DNA of 64,000 nt from Bacteriovoracaceae bacterium UBA3083 (GTDB taxonomy: Bacteria; Bdellovibrionota; Bacteriovoracia; Bacteriovoracales; Bacteriovoracaceae). The notes beneath the pieces were generated by a model, which was not told where the DNA came from, searched no databases, and was given only the letters and a program-made list of their open reading frames with translations. Location of the stretch: positions 248,001 to 312,000 of the forward strand of contig DFBJ01000009.1 in assembly GCA_002366565.1 (NCBI GenBank). Reading direction: 5' to 3'. Made by a program: the position numbers and the translations under genes. Of the stretch, positions 35,300-43,967 are shown piece by piece; the stretch's first letter is position 1; the number at the start of each line of letters is the position of its first letter.

Positions 35300-36564
35300 A
35301 GATTTTCTCATTTCTTGGAATTATAATATTAGCTATTTTAGGGGTTCCACTATTTGTGATTATGTCCCTTGCGGCTTTAACAGCATTTAGCTTTACTGAT
35401 GTTGAAACATCAGCTGTAGCAGTTGAGATCTATAGACTCTCTTCTGCTCCAACCCTTTTGACTATTCCTCTCTTTACTTTCGCTGGTTATATTATGGCGG
35501 AGTCAAAGTCACCACAAAGGCTCCTTCGCTTTGCTGAGGCTGCTCTTGGTTGGCTACCTGGTGGAGTCGCGATAGTTAGTTTAGTAATTTGTGCTTTTTT
35601 TACAGCTTTTACTGGAGCGAGTGGTGTTACTATTATTGCTCTTGGTGGTCTACTATATCCAATTTTAAAGAATGAAGGTTATACAGAGAAGTTTAGCTTA
35701 GGGTTAATTACAACTTCTGGTTCTTTAGGACTGCTCTTTCCTCCATCTCTTCCAATTATTCTCTACGGACTTGTTGCAAAAGTAGATATTGATCAGTTAT
35801 TTATTGCTGGTATTATTCCAGGAATACTACTTATTGTTGTTCTGTCTGCATGGTCTATAAAGAATGGAACTTTATCTGCATCTAGTAAGAAATTTGAATT
35901 TTCTGAACTTGTAGCAGCTTTAAAAGGTTGCTTCTGGGAAGCGATACTTCCAGTAGGTGTTCTCGTTGGTATTTATGGTGGTTTTACTACAGCTACAGAA
36001 GCTGCAGCAATTACTGCTTTTTATATTCTGATTATTGAATGCTTTGTTTATAAAGATCTTGATATCGTAAAAGATATTCCAAAAGTAACAGCTGACAGTA
36101 TGAGTTTAGTTGGTGGGATTCTTCTAATTTTATGTTGTGCGCTCGGATTAACAAACTACTTAGTAGATGAAGAAATACCAATGCAAATATTAGATTTTAT
36201 GAGAGAGTTCTTAACGAATAAATATTCGTTCTTACTTTTCTTAAATATATTCTTACTTATTGTTGGTTCTTTAATGGATATATTCAGTGCAATCATTGTT
36301 GTTGTTCCACTGATTGTTCCAATTGCTCAAGAATTTGGAGTTCACCCTGTTCACCTGGCAATTATTTTCTTAACGAACTTGGAGATAGGTTACATTACTC
36401 CACCTGTTGGAATTAATTTATTTATCTCATCTTTTAGATTTAAAAAGCCTGTTACAGAACTATATAGGGCATCTTTCCCATTCTTAATTCTGATGCTTAT
36501 TGCTCTTGCTATTATCACTTATGTTCCAGACCTAAGTTTAATGCTAATTGGTGAAGGACAATAG
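35293..36564 (+). CDS. dctM: TRAP transporter large membrane subunit
   Basis: A 423-residue DctM-family secondary transporter with about 12 hydrophobic segments. It has FTGASGVTI, GLLFPPSLPIILYG and GYITPPVGINLF, the conserved helical hairpin motifs of the ion-coupled transport domain. Substrate is unknown; TatT-linked systems are proposed to carry hydrophobic or organic acid ligands. Confidence 0.95.
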   Translation: MLEIFSFLGIIILAILGVPLFVIMSLAALTAFSFTDVETSAVAVEIYRLSSAPTLLTIPLFTFAGYIMAESKSPQRLLRFAEAALGWLPGGVAIVSLVICAFFTAFTGASGVTIIALGGLLYPILKNEGYTEKFSLGLITTSGSLGLLFPPSLPIILYGLVAKVDIDQLFIAGIIPGILLIVVLSAWSIKNGTLSASSKKFEFSELVAALKGCFWEAILPVGVLVGIYGGFTTATEAAAITAFYILIIECFVYKDLDIVKDIPKVTADSMSLVGGILLILCCALGLTNYLVDEEIPMQILDFMREFLTNKYSFLLFLNIFLLIVGSLMDIFSAIIVVVPLIVPIAQEFGVHPVHLAIIFLTNLEIGYITPPVGINLFISSFRFKKPVTELYRASFPFLILMLIALAIITYVPDLSLMLIGEGQ

Positions 36565-36572
36565 ATTACAAT

Positions 36573-38165
36573 ATGCTGAAAAAGAATATTACCTCTATAC
36601 TTTTACTTGCCCTTTCTCTAAATGCTTGGGCAAGTAAACCAGTCTCAAATGACTATTACGACAATACTGTTGTAGGCGAGCAACCAACTCCTTTATATCA
36701 TGGTCCAATCTCTCCTGAGTATTCTCTTAATAGCTCTAATGGAGAGATTACCTTCGAAGATGATCTATATATAAAGGACTACCTTCCTAAGCTTATAGAG
36801 AAGGAGATATTTGATCTTAGCGAGATGTGGGAAGTCGAGTTTCCAACGAAATCTAATTGTCCTGATTATTACTTAAATGAAAATATTGAATATATTAGAT
36901 ATCTCTATAGGTTAATTACAATTAGTTATCTCTTTGAAAGTCTTAAAGAGAATTATTCTCTAATGTATGAAATTGATGGAAATGAAAAGCTTTGCTCTCT
37001 AGATTGGAAAAAAACTCTGGGGATGTGCAAACCTAAATCGGTAGAGATGAAGAAGTTTGTTAAAAGAGCAAAGACTAGATATTTAAAAGATTGGAATCCT
37101 GCGACTCTTAATAAGTTAAATAGCACGGAAAGGGCCAGTTGGATTGAAAACTTTAAAACACTTACTCCAAGAGGAGTTGCGAAGACAAGGACATATAATA
37201 GACTTTTAAAAAAGGGAATTAGTCCTAAGTACTTCACACTTAAAAAGTCGCATGAAGAACTTGCTAATATATGCCGTGATGATAAAGATCTCTTAGTTAA
37301 GCTTTGCTCTGAGCAAGATGATGTCTATGGACTTAGTTCAATACCTAAGGCCATAGAGCTACTTTATGAGTCCAATGCTTCTAATGTCATTAATACTGGT
37401 GGACATGGACTCAGTTGTTTAAAGAGATACTCAACTCTATTATCTAGTAAAGAGAGAGCATATCCAGAACTGAAAATGATATTTTCATTGATTTCTAAAC
37501 AACTAGAAGCAAGTAAATCTCGTTATGTACAAGGAGATTTATTTCTTCCTGGTGCTCTAAAAGAATTTGATGACAAAGGATTAGGAGACTTCTTATTTGT
37601 TGAAAAGAAGCCAGAGCCTAAACCAGAGCCAAAGCCTGAACCTATTATAATTGTAAAACCAAAGCCTAAACCTAAGCCTGTTGTTAAACCAGTAGTTGTT
37701 GCTAAGCCTGTTGTAAAACCAAAGCCTGTTATACCTAAGAGGATTGTAATAAAGCTTTCTGCTTTTGAGCAAGCTGTTCAAGATTTAGATAAGAAGAGGT
37801 TAACAGTCTCTAGTGTCGATATGAAGAAGATGAAGAGAGACTTTATTTTTTCTGACACTATGGTTGAAGCTCTAAAGACTCCACTAAAAGATTATCAAAC
37901 TAGAGAAGCGCTCTCAGATATGAAGAAATATGATGGGTTAGGTCAACGAACTGAACCTATGAGGCTTATCTTTTTAAAGTATTTAATTGAAAACAACTTA
38001 CACCAAGGTTTATATAATATTGTATCAATTGTTGGTGAAAGGTTTTGGTTACTTAATGATATTGATGGGAAAACAGAACCTGTGTATGTTGAAGTTATAA
38101 ATAATGATTCAACAAAGTATAAGTGGCAAATTAATATTCTCGATTTTCATAGCGTAAAGAAATAA
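36573..38165 (+). CDS. Exported protein with Lys-Pro-rich spacer
   Basis: A 530-residue protein with a signal peptide (about 1-20, ending AWA), a Cys-containing helical N-terminal domain and a Lys-Pro/Glu-Pro-rich segment (about residues 345-390), followed by a 130-residue C-terminal domain. Such rigid spacers bridge the periplasm or peptidoglycan in TonB-like proteins. It starts nine bases after dctM and may be co-transcribed, but the ATG lacks a good ribosome binding site. No function known. Confidence 0.7.
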   Translation: MLKKNITSILLLALSLNAWASKPVSNDYYDNTVVGEQPTPLYHGPISPEYSLNSSNGEITFEDDLYIKDYLPKLIEKEIFDLSEMWEVEFPTKSNCPDYYLNENIEYIRYLYRLITISYLFESLKENYSLMYEIDGNEKLCSLDWKKTLGMCKPKSVEMKKFVKRAKTRYLKDWNPATLNKLNSTERASWIENFKTLTPRGVAKTRTYNRLLKKGISPKYFTLKKSHEELANICRDDKDLLVKLCSEQDDVYGLSSIPKAIELLYESNASNVINTGGHGLSCLKRYSTLLSSKERAYPELKMIFSLISKQLEASKSRYVQGDLFLPGALKEFDDKGLGDFLFVEKKPEPKPEPKPEPIIIVKPKPKPKPVVKPVVVAKPVVKPKPVIPKRIVIKLSAFEQAVQDLDKKRLTVSSVDMKKMKRDFIFSDTMVEALKTPLKDYQTREALSDMKKYDGLGQRTEPMRLIFLKYLIENNLHQGLYNIVSIVGERFWLLNDIDGKTEPVYVEVINNDSTKYKWQINILDFHSVKK

Positions 38166-38187
38166 AAAAGGGGAGCAAGTGCTCCCC
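38164..38187 (-). terminator. Terminator of the reverse-strand lipoprotein gene
   Basis: Seven-base stem GGGGAGC/GCTCCCC with an AAGT loop (38170-38187). The A run at 38164-38169 becomes a T run in the reverse transcript. It may also weakly stop the facing gene. Confidence 0.8.
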
Positions 38188-38213
38188 CTCGTTATATTCA
38201 TTTTATATTTTTA

Positions 38214-38867
38214 TTAGTATCTCTTTGCTTGTTTTTTAAGTTTCTTCTTCACAGATCCTGCCATGTCTAACATTAGTAAGAATCCACCATTTTCTCCGTC
38301 TTGATCTTCACCAATTAAAGAAAGGTTACCAACTCTATCTCCACCTGCATAGAATCTTGCAGTGATCATTGAGTTTTGTAAGTTAAGACCGCTTACTGGG
38401 ATAAAGATACCAAATACATCTGGTCCAATATAAACACCCATGTTGTGGAATTTTTCAATACTAAATGCTACCGCAGGTAAACGTCCACTTGCTACACCTG
38501 GAAGTGCTCTACCTCCTGGAAGTGACTGTGGATCAAGGTTAGATAGACTTCCGTCAAATACATCATCAAGTGAGATTGATACGGCCATAAGCGTACCATT
38601 TGATTGTAGATCTGGAGACATTTCGATATACGAATTTGGGTATTTTGGGATGGCGTATCTTAATCCACCTTGTAATTGAAGATTATCAAATACCATTGTG
38701 ATTAAAACATCATCTTGTTGTAATGAAACCACTGGACCAGTAACCCCAGGAATCTCTAGATTTGCACCGTCTTTTCCGCTTCCACATGAAGTTGTAAAAA
38801 CAGACACTGATAATAGTAATGACATAAATACGAGTTTTGATCTCTTTGCCAATTCCATTGTTCTCAT
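38214..38867 (-). CDS. Lipoprotein of unknown function
   Basis: A 217-residue predicted lipoprotein with a basic N-region, hydrophobic core and lipobox FTTSC. The mature protein is rich in strands with GGRALPGVASG and a basic KKKLKKQAKRY tail. I chose the ATG at 38867 with GAGAG upstream over the GTG at 38879. A TAGAAA/TTTCTA dyad lies 19 bases upstream. Confidence 0.65.
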   Translation of the reverse strand: MRTMELAKRSKLVFMSLLLSVSVFTTSCGSGKDGANLEIPGVTGPVVSLQQDDVLITMVFDNLQLQGGLRYAIPKYPNSYIEMSPDLQSNGTLMAVSISLDDVFDGSLSNLDPQSLPGGRALPGVASGRLPAVAFSIEKFHNMGVYIGPDVFGIFIPVSGLNLQNSMITARFYAGGDRVGNLSLIGEDQDGENGGFLLMLDMAGSVKKKLKKQAKRY

Positions 38868-38885
38868 AAATTCTCTCACATTTTT

Positions 38886-38902
38886 TAGAAACGTCGTTTC
38901 TA
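38886..38902. promoter_or_regulatory. TAGAAACG-N-CGTTTCTA dyad
   Basis: Perfect eight-base inverted repeat around one central base, just upstream of the lipoprotein start. It has the same outer half-sites as the TRAP operon dyad. Confidence 0.45.
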
Positions 38903-39000
38903 ATAGATATCTAAATAAGAACTAACAAATTACGGACAATTCGAACGGACGTACAACTTAAAGTCTTTATTTAGAATTTTTTCTCTCACCATTTTATGAA

Positions 39001-39031
39001 GACCAAGGTTAACACTTTGCTAACTTTGGTC
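39001..39031. repeat. Imperfect inverted repeat
   Basis: Arms GACCAAGGTTAAC and GCTAACTTTGGTC pair at 11 of 13 positions around ACTTT. There is no T run, so it is more likely an operator or RNA hairpin than a terminator. Confidence 0.4.
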
Positions 39032-39148
39032 AATTACTAATCGGTGCAACTTTAGAATTCTTGAGTTTTTGGGTCGGTTTTTGTCTAATATTCCTTTGAT
39101 ATTGGGGTCTTGGAGTCGAAAATAAATCAAAATAGTGTTTTTATTTAT

Positions 39149-39192
39149 TGCCCAGAAATTTAGACACAGAATTTACAGGGAGTGCCCAGAAA
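39149..39192. repeat. Direct repeat TGCCCAGAAA x2
   Basis: Identical ten-base copies at 39149-39158 and 39183-39192, 34 bases apart (about three helical turns), upstream of the gene at 39251. Confidence 0.4.
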
Positions 39193-39215
39193 ATCAGTGA
39201 GAAAGAGTTTCCACG

Positions 39216-39244
39216 GTGAAACTTAAATATATATTAGCTATAAT
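39216..39244 (+). promoter_or_regulatory. Promoter of the gene at 39251, leaderless
   Basis: -35 GTGAAA (weak), 17-base spacer, -10 TATAAT at 39239-39244. The ATG follows six bases later, without a Shine-Dalgarno. Confidence 0.55.
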
Positions 39245-39250
39245 AGTTAT

Positions 39251-39733
39251 ATGAAGGTCTTTACAGCATTTAAAGAAACATTACCTGCAGCAACTGAAAA
39301 CTCTACAGAGAGAAGGGCAAAGAAGAATGGTCCTTCGAAAGTTAAACAGTCTTATAGACCACCTCGAGAAAATCTCACTCCTGAAGAAATTAAGGCCAGA
39401 GTTGCTCAAAAAACTGCAAAGCCTGAAAAGAAAGTCGAGGTTACAGAAGGTAAGCAAGTTAGTACCTTCATGTCTGAAGAAGCAGCTTCTAAACCTGCAA
39501 TTAGAACAAAGCCTTCTACAGCGTCTGCGGTAAAAGGTTTAGGGAATCCTGAAGAGCTTGAAAAGGATGCTGGAGAAGAGGATAAGAAAGTACTTCTTCA
39601 CTCAGATGTTCAAAAGAATGATCCTAAAGATACAAATGTTCAAAACAAGCTAAAAGGTCTTTTAGCGACTGGTGGCTTTGGGTGGAATGAAAAAGAGAGG
39701 GCTGCTCTCACTGAAATTCTAGGTAAAGGTTAA
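39251..39733 (+). CDS. Disordered charged protein with conserved-looking C-terminus
   Basis: A 160-residue protein, rich in Lys, Glu, Pro and Ala and probably unstructured up to residue 135. It ends in an ordered-looking segment, LLATGGFGWNEKERAALTEIL. No signal peptide. Not recognised. The stop codon overlaps that of the convergent NrnA gene. Confidence 0.6.
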   Translation: MKVFTAFKETLPAATENSTERRAKKNGPSKVKQSYRPPRENLTPEEIKARVAQKTAKPEKKVEVTEGKQVSTFMSEEAASKPAIRTKPSTASAVKGLGNPEELEKDAGEEDKKVLLHSDVQKNDPKDTNVQNKLKGLLATGGFGWNEKERAALTEILGKG

Positions 39734-40713
39734 CTCTTAGTCATATCGATCATCTTCTGTATTTTACTAACAGATGACTTTACAATATCTTCCATTTTTC
39801 CTTCTAAAACTGTTGCTGCTGAATGATTGTGTCCACCGCCGCCAAGAGCTTGTGCCATAATTCCTACATCAATAGTTGTACAAGCTGATCTCATACTTAG
39901 CTTTACTGAAGATCCATTTTCTCTAAACATACATGCAACTTTTATATTATCTAATATTAATAAGTGATTTATAAAGCCATGAGTGTCTTCAGCATCTGAT
40001 TGATGTTTTTCAATCATTTCTTCGTCGAGAGTTATCCAGGCAACTTCCTCTGTCTCATTAGTTTGAGCAGAGGATAGTACTTCACCAATGAGTCTCATAT
40101 AGTCAATTTTCTTAGTACCATTGATCTGATTAAAGGCTTCCGGAGGTCTTACTCCAGCGTCCATTAATCTTGCAATCATTCTATGTGTATCCCCAGATAC
40201 AGTAGGGTATCTAAAACTTGAAGTATCAATAAGTATTGCAGTGTAGAGTGCTAGAGACATCTCTTTTGTTAACTCAACTCCGAGGCCTAGGATCAGATTA
40301 CCAACGAGTTCACCAGTCGCTGCCATCGTTGTATCTATACAGTGAATGGCCTCAAGCTCTCTAGCGCAAGGATGATGATCAATAAATAGTAAATCTTTAG
40401 AACTCATCACTAGTTCTTGGGTATTCTTACCAATTCTAGGTAGGCTATTTGTATCCGCTACAATGAAGAGGTCAATTTCTTTGAATGGATTCTCTAAGTA
40501 CTCATCATAGGAAATAATGACATCTTGAGGATCTAAGTATTTATACCTGTCGAATAATTTCTTTTCATTTACACAAATAGCATTCTTGCCAAGCTTTTGA
40601 AGGGCCATACATAGAGCAATTTGACTTCCTATGCCATCAGCATCAGGAAAAATGTGAGTCGTGATGACGATAGTCTGTGCATTTTTAATGTGTTCTTCAA
40701 ATATCTTATTCAT
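39730..40713 (-). CDS. nrnA: DHH/DHHA1 phosphoesterase, NrnA-type
   Basis: A bifunctional nanoRNase/pAp phosphatase family protein of 327 residues. It has motif I THIFPDADGIGSQ (DxD), VADTN, the DHH box FIDHHPCA and the DHHA1 substrate motif GGGGHNHSAA. NrnA degrades 2-5 nt RNAs and dephosphorylates 3',5'-pAp. Note THIFPDAD in place of the usual THxNPDGD; both metal aspartates are kept. TATAAT lies five bases before the ATG with no ribosome binding site. Confidence 0.9.
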   Translation of the reverse strand: MNKIFEEHIKNAQTIVITTHIFPDADGIGSQIALCMALQKLGKNAICVNEKKLFDRYKYLDPQDVIISYDEYLENPFKEIDLFIVADTNSLPRIGKNTQELVMSSKDLLFIDHHPCARELEAIHCIDTTMAATGELVGNLILGLGVELTKEMSLALYTAILIDTSSFRYPTVSGDTHRMIARLMDAGVRPPEAFNQINGTKKIDYMRLIGEVLSSAQTNETEEVAWITLDEEMIEKHQSDAEDTHGFINHLLILDNIKVACMFRENGSSVKLSMRSACTTIDVGIMAQALGGGGHNHSAATVLEGKMEDIVKSSVSKIQKMIDMTKS

Positions 40714-40718
40714 AACTC

Positions 40719-40724
40719 ATTATA
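40719..40724 (-). promoter_or_regulatory. -10 element immediately upstream of nrnA
   Basis: TATAAT on the reverse strand, five bases from the ATG at 40713. No clear -35. Suggests a leaderless transcript. Confidence 0.4.
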
Positions 40725-40848
40725 TCGGTAACTAAGTGAAAATTCTTGAAGAAAATACGTAATATCTAGGCTTTTGAACCTAGTTAGGCTTTAACTTTAT
40801 CAATTTCTTTTGCTAGGATTAATTATAAAAATTTCGTGAGGTGATTTT

Positions 40849-41739
40849 ATGGAAGAAAAGGCCATCCGAGTTGAAAATGTTCATAAGAGCTACTCTTCGA
40901 CCGTAGCACTAGATGGTATTTCCTTTGAAGTGTCAAAAGGAAGTATTCATGGATTCCTGGGACCAAACGGTGCAGGAAAATCTACAACAATGAAAATTAT
41001 TACAAATGAGCTAACTCTCTGTTCTGGAGAGATATTTGTTAATTCTGAAAGACCAATAGGCTTCTTACCTGAAATACCACCATTATATAAACATATGGTA
41101 GTAGAAGAGTTCTTATTATTTGTGAAAAACATCTTTGAATCCCAAGTCGATTTGTCAGGTATTCTTAGTAAATGTGGAATTGATAACGTTAAGGGACGCC
41201 TGATTGGAAACTTATCGAAAGGTTACCAACAAAGAGTAGGTATTGCTCAGGCCTTAATAGTAGACCCTGAAATTATTATCTTAGATGAACCAACTGTTGG
41301 ACTTGATCCTCATGCTATCAAAGAGATAAGAGAGCTAATTCTCTCTTTAAAGAATGACCATACAATTCTATTTTCAACACATCAGCTATATGAAGCAAGT
41401 AATCTCTGTGATGAAGTGACTATTATCAATAATGGGAAGATTCTTAAAACAGGGAAAATTGAAGATGTGAAGAGAGATCTTGTTACAGGAGAAATCTTTT
41501 TAATAGAACTAGATACAAAGCTCTCAGACAAAGACTGCAAAGAGTGTGAACAAGAGTTTAATATTGAAATAATTAGAAATGAAAAAGAACTTAGAATTAC
41601 TTCAAAAGGTAATGAGGACTTAAGAGGGAAGATTAATAGGTTCCTTTTAGATAGAGATTATATTGTGAGTTCATTGAAAATTGAAGAGATGGACTTAGAA
41701 CAAATATTTGAACAAGTGACGAGTGAAAAAAATGTTTAA
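40849..41739 (+). CDS. ABC transporter ATPase, GldA-like
   Basis: A 296-residue ATPase with Walker A GPNGAGKST, signature LSKGYQQRVG, Walker B IIILDEPTVGLDPHA and the switch His in STHQL. The C-terminal extension is typical of ABC-2 exporters. Gene order with the next two genes matches the GldA-GldF-GldG exporter family of Bacteroidota gliding bacteria and related systems in other phyla. GAGGTGAT precedes the ATG. Confidence 0.92.
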   Translation: MEEKAIRVENVHKSYSSTVALDGISFEVSKGSIHGFLGPNGAGKSTTMKIITNELTLCSGEIFVNSERPIGFLPEIPPLYKHMVVEEFLLFVKNIFESQVDLSGILSKCGIDNVKGRLIGNLSKGYQQRVGIAQALIVDPEIIILDEPTVGLDPHAIKEIRELILSLKNDHTILFSTHQLYEASNLCDEVTIINNGKILKTGKIEDVKRDLVTGEIFLIELDTKLSDKDCKECEQEFNIEIIRNEKELRITSKGNEDLRGKINRFLLDRDYIVSSLKIEEMDLEQIFEQVTSEKNV

Positions 41740-42457
41740 TATATATAAAAGAGAATTAAAAGAGGCCATGTCCTCACCATTATTTTATATTCTATGTGCC
41801 ATTTTTATTGGAATCACTGGATGGATTTTCTATTACCGTGTTCTAGCATCAAAAGAGTTTGTAGGTTCAAGCTTAACATCTAATGTGCTTATTCCTTTAT
41901 TTGGAATGATTAGCTCTCTTTTTATGTTCCTAACTCCTTTACTGACAATGAACTCATTTGTTGAAGAGAAGAGATGTGGAACACTTGATCTGTTAATGAG
42001 ATCAAAGGTTGGTTTATGGAATATTATTATTGGTAAATACTTATCACATATTACTCAAATAATTTTCATGCTTATTCTCTCTCTTATGTTTCCTATGATT
42101 CTAATGTTTTCAGGATACAGTGACTGGGGAATAGTTCTAAGTGCATACTTAGGATTAATATTAAATATTAGTACTTATGTTTTGATTGGTATGTTTGCTT
42201 CTTCTATCTCTGGAAATCAAATCATCTCAGGTTTCATCTCTTTTTCAATGATCTTTGGAGTACTTCTTTTAAATCTTGCAGCGAACTCTTCAAATAACTT
42301 TATTGTTGGACAGTTACTAAGCTATCTAAATAACAATTCTCACTTTCTCCACTTTGTTCAAGGGGATATTAGAAGTTTTAGCTTTGTGTATTTTATTTCA
42401 TTTATAGGACTTTTCATGATGTTTATTAATAAGTCTCTCAATTCGAGGAGATGGTAG
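41732..42457 (+). CDS. ABC-2 permease, GldF-like
   Basis: A 241-residue integral membrane protein with six predicted helices and the short cytoplasmic FVEEKRCGTLDLLMRSK segment that contacts the ATPase in ABC-2 permeases. The start is the ATG at 41732, overlapping the ATPase gene by eight bases (an in-frame GTG lies at 41723). Confidence 0.88.
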   Translation: MFNIYKRELKEAMSSPLFYILCAIFIGITGWIFYYRVLASKEFVGSSLTSNVLIPLFGMISSLFMFLTPLLTMNSFVEEKRCGTLDLLMRSKVGLWNIIIGKYLSHITQIIFMLILSLMFPMILMFSGYSDWGIVLSAYLGLILNISTYVLIGMFASSISGNQIISGFISFSMIFGVLLLNLAANSSNNFIVGQLLSYLNNNSHFLHFVQGDIRSFSFVYFISFIGLFMMFINKSLNSRRW

Positions 42458-42458
42458 T

Positions 42459-43967
42459 ATGAAGAGCTTTCTTTCAAATTTATTAATTGCTGTAAATGTT
42501 ATTCTCTATTTAACAAGTGTGTTTCTATGGCTTTCTGTCTCTGATGAAATATATTTAAATGTGATTGTTTCTTGTGTGGCGCTAGTTCTCACTTTAGTAC
42601 TGTTAATTGTATTTAGAAAATCTTTTAAAGCATATTATACAAGTTCTCAGTTTAAGCATCTTGCAGATGCACTTATTGGCTGCTTTCTAGTTGCCAGTAT
42701 TGTAGGAATGATAAATTACCTAGCTTTTAAAAATCCTGTTCAAATAGACTTAACTGAAAAGAAATTACACTCTTTAAAAGATCAAACAATAAATGTCTTA
42801 AAAAACTCTGAGGGTGAAGTTCATATTGATGTATATGCAAGAAAAGAGAACTTTCAAGTAATAAGCACATTGTTAGAACTCTATAGGTTAAGTAAGTCTG
42901 ATTTGAAATTTGACTTTATTGATGCTGAGTCTAATCCAAATTTAGTTCAAAAAAATAATATAACTATTCTTCCTACTTTAATTGTAACTAAGGGAGATAA
43001 GGTCGCTCGTGCAATGAAGACGAGGGAGCTAGAGCTTACAAATGCAATCTTAAAAGTAAGTCGAGATAAGGAAACTACACTTTGTGTTGATAGTTCTCAC
43101 TCAAAATTTAGTTGGTATTTAGATGATAGAGACCATCATAGTGCTCTAAGAAAACTTCTAGAATTAGAAATGTATAAGGTTGAAGATATTAAACTTGTTT
43201 CTGGAGAACCTATTGCTAGCTGTGATGCTGTTGTTCTTTGGGCCCCAGAGATTGACCTTAATGAAAGTGAAATAAGTGCTCTTAATGAATATCAAGAAAG
43301 CGGGAAGGCCCTATTAGTAGGGATTAATCCTCAGTTTAACGGAGACTCAATTCCTAATTTAAGAAAATACTTAGGAGAACAAGGAATTAAAGTTCACAAC
43401 ATACTTTCTATTTCTCCCGATTCTACTATTGATGGATCTAATGGAGCTGCTCCGATTGCCAAAACATTTGCCAAGAGTCATCCAATATTTAAAGAGTTTA
43501 CTCAGTATGTCTTCTTTCCTCTTGCAACAGCGATAACTTTCTCTGGAGACTTAGGACTGAAAGCAGTTGAACTTATCAAGTCCACAGGGGAGAGTTGGGG
43601 AGAGTCTGACTTTTTAGATCTTTCTAATAAGAAGTTTGATAAAGGTAGCGATCTTCCTGGACCTATTAACTTTGCAGTTAGTAGAGAGTTTGGAAATGGT
43701 GGAAGAGTAGTTGTTTTTTCAAATACAAGCTTTGTTTCTAACGCTTATACAAAGTTCACAAATAATTTCAAAGTACTAGTTAACACAGTTTCGTGGTTAA
43801 CAAAAAATGATAAACTTATTAGTTTTGATAGAATTGCTTTGAAAGATGAGCCATTATTTATCAGCGCTCCACAATTGGGAGTAATTTTCTTCTTTAGTGT
43901 ATTAGTACTTCCAATTTGTTTAATAGTCTTTTCAATTGTCCTTTATAAAAGGAGAGGGAAGCTTTAA
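42459..43967 (+). CDS. GldG-family ABC auxiliary protein
   Basis: A 502-residue protein with three N-terminal membrane helices, a large periplasmic domain (from about 95: LTEKKLHSLKDQTINVLK, typical of GldG/ABC-type auxiliary proteins) and a C-terminal membrane helix with a basic tail. It separates from the permease gene by one base and overlaps the next by one. Likely forms a complex with the permease. Confidence 0.88.
   Translation: MKSFLSNLLIAVNVILYLTSVFLWLSVSDEIYLNVIVSCVALVLTLVLLIVFRKSFKAYYTSSQFKHLADALIGCFLVASIVGMINYLAFKNPVQIDLTEKKLHSLKDQTINVLKNSEGEVHIDVYARKENFQVISTLLELYRLSKSDLKFDFIDAESNPNLVQKNNITILPTLIVTKGDKVARAMKTRELELTNAILKVSRDKETTLCVDSSHSKFSWYLDDRDHHSALRKLLELEMYKVEDIKLVSGEPIASCDAVVLWAPEIDLNESEISALNEYQESGKALLVGINPQFNGDSIPNLRKYLGEQGIKVHNILSISPDSTIDGSNGAAPIAKTFAKSHPIFKEFTQYVFFPLATAITFSGDLGLKAVELIKSTGESWGESDFLDLSNKKFDKGSDLPGPINFAVSREFGNGGRVVVFSNTSFVSNAYTKFTNNFKVLVNTVSWLTKNDKLISFDRIALKDEPLFISAPQLGVIFFFSVLVLPICLIVFSIVLYKRRGKL

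Larger units (their letters stand above)
38868..39250. other. 383-base intergenic region with several repeats
   Basis: No gene seen. From left to right: the TAGAAA dyad (38886), a 13-base imperfect inverted repeat (39001), two TGCCCAGAAA direct repeats (39149 and 39183) and a TATAAT hexamer (39239). It is unusually rich in candidate operator sites. Confidence 0.5.

Noticed and set aside
37610..37740. Short tandem repeats that could look like a CRISPR or satellite
   Set aside because: They encode the Lys-Pro-rich spacer in frame, with no regular spacer-repeat period.
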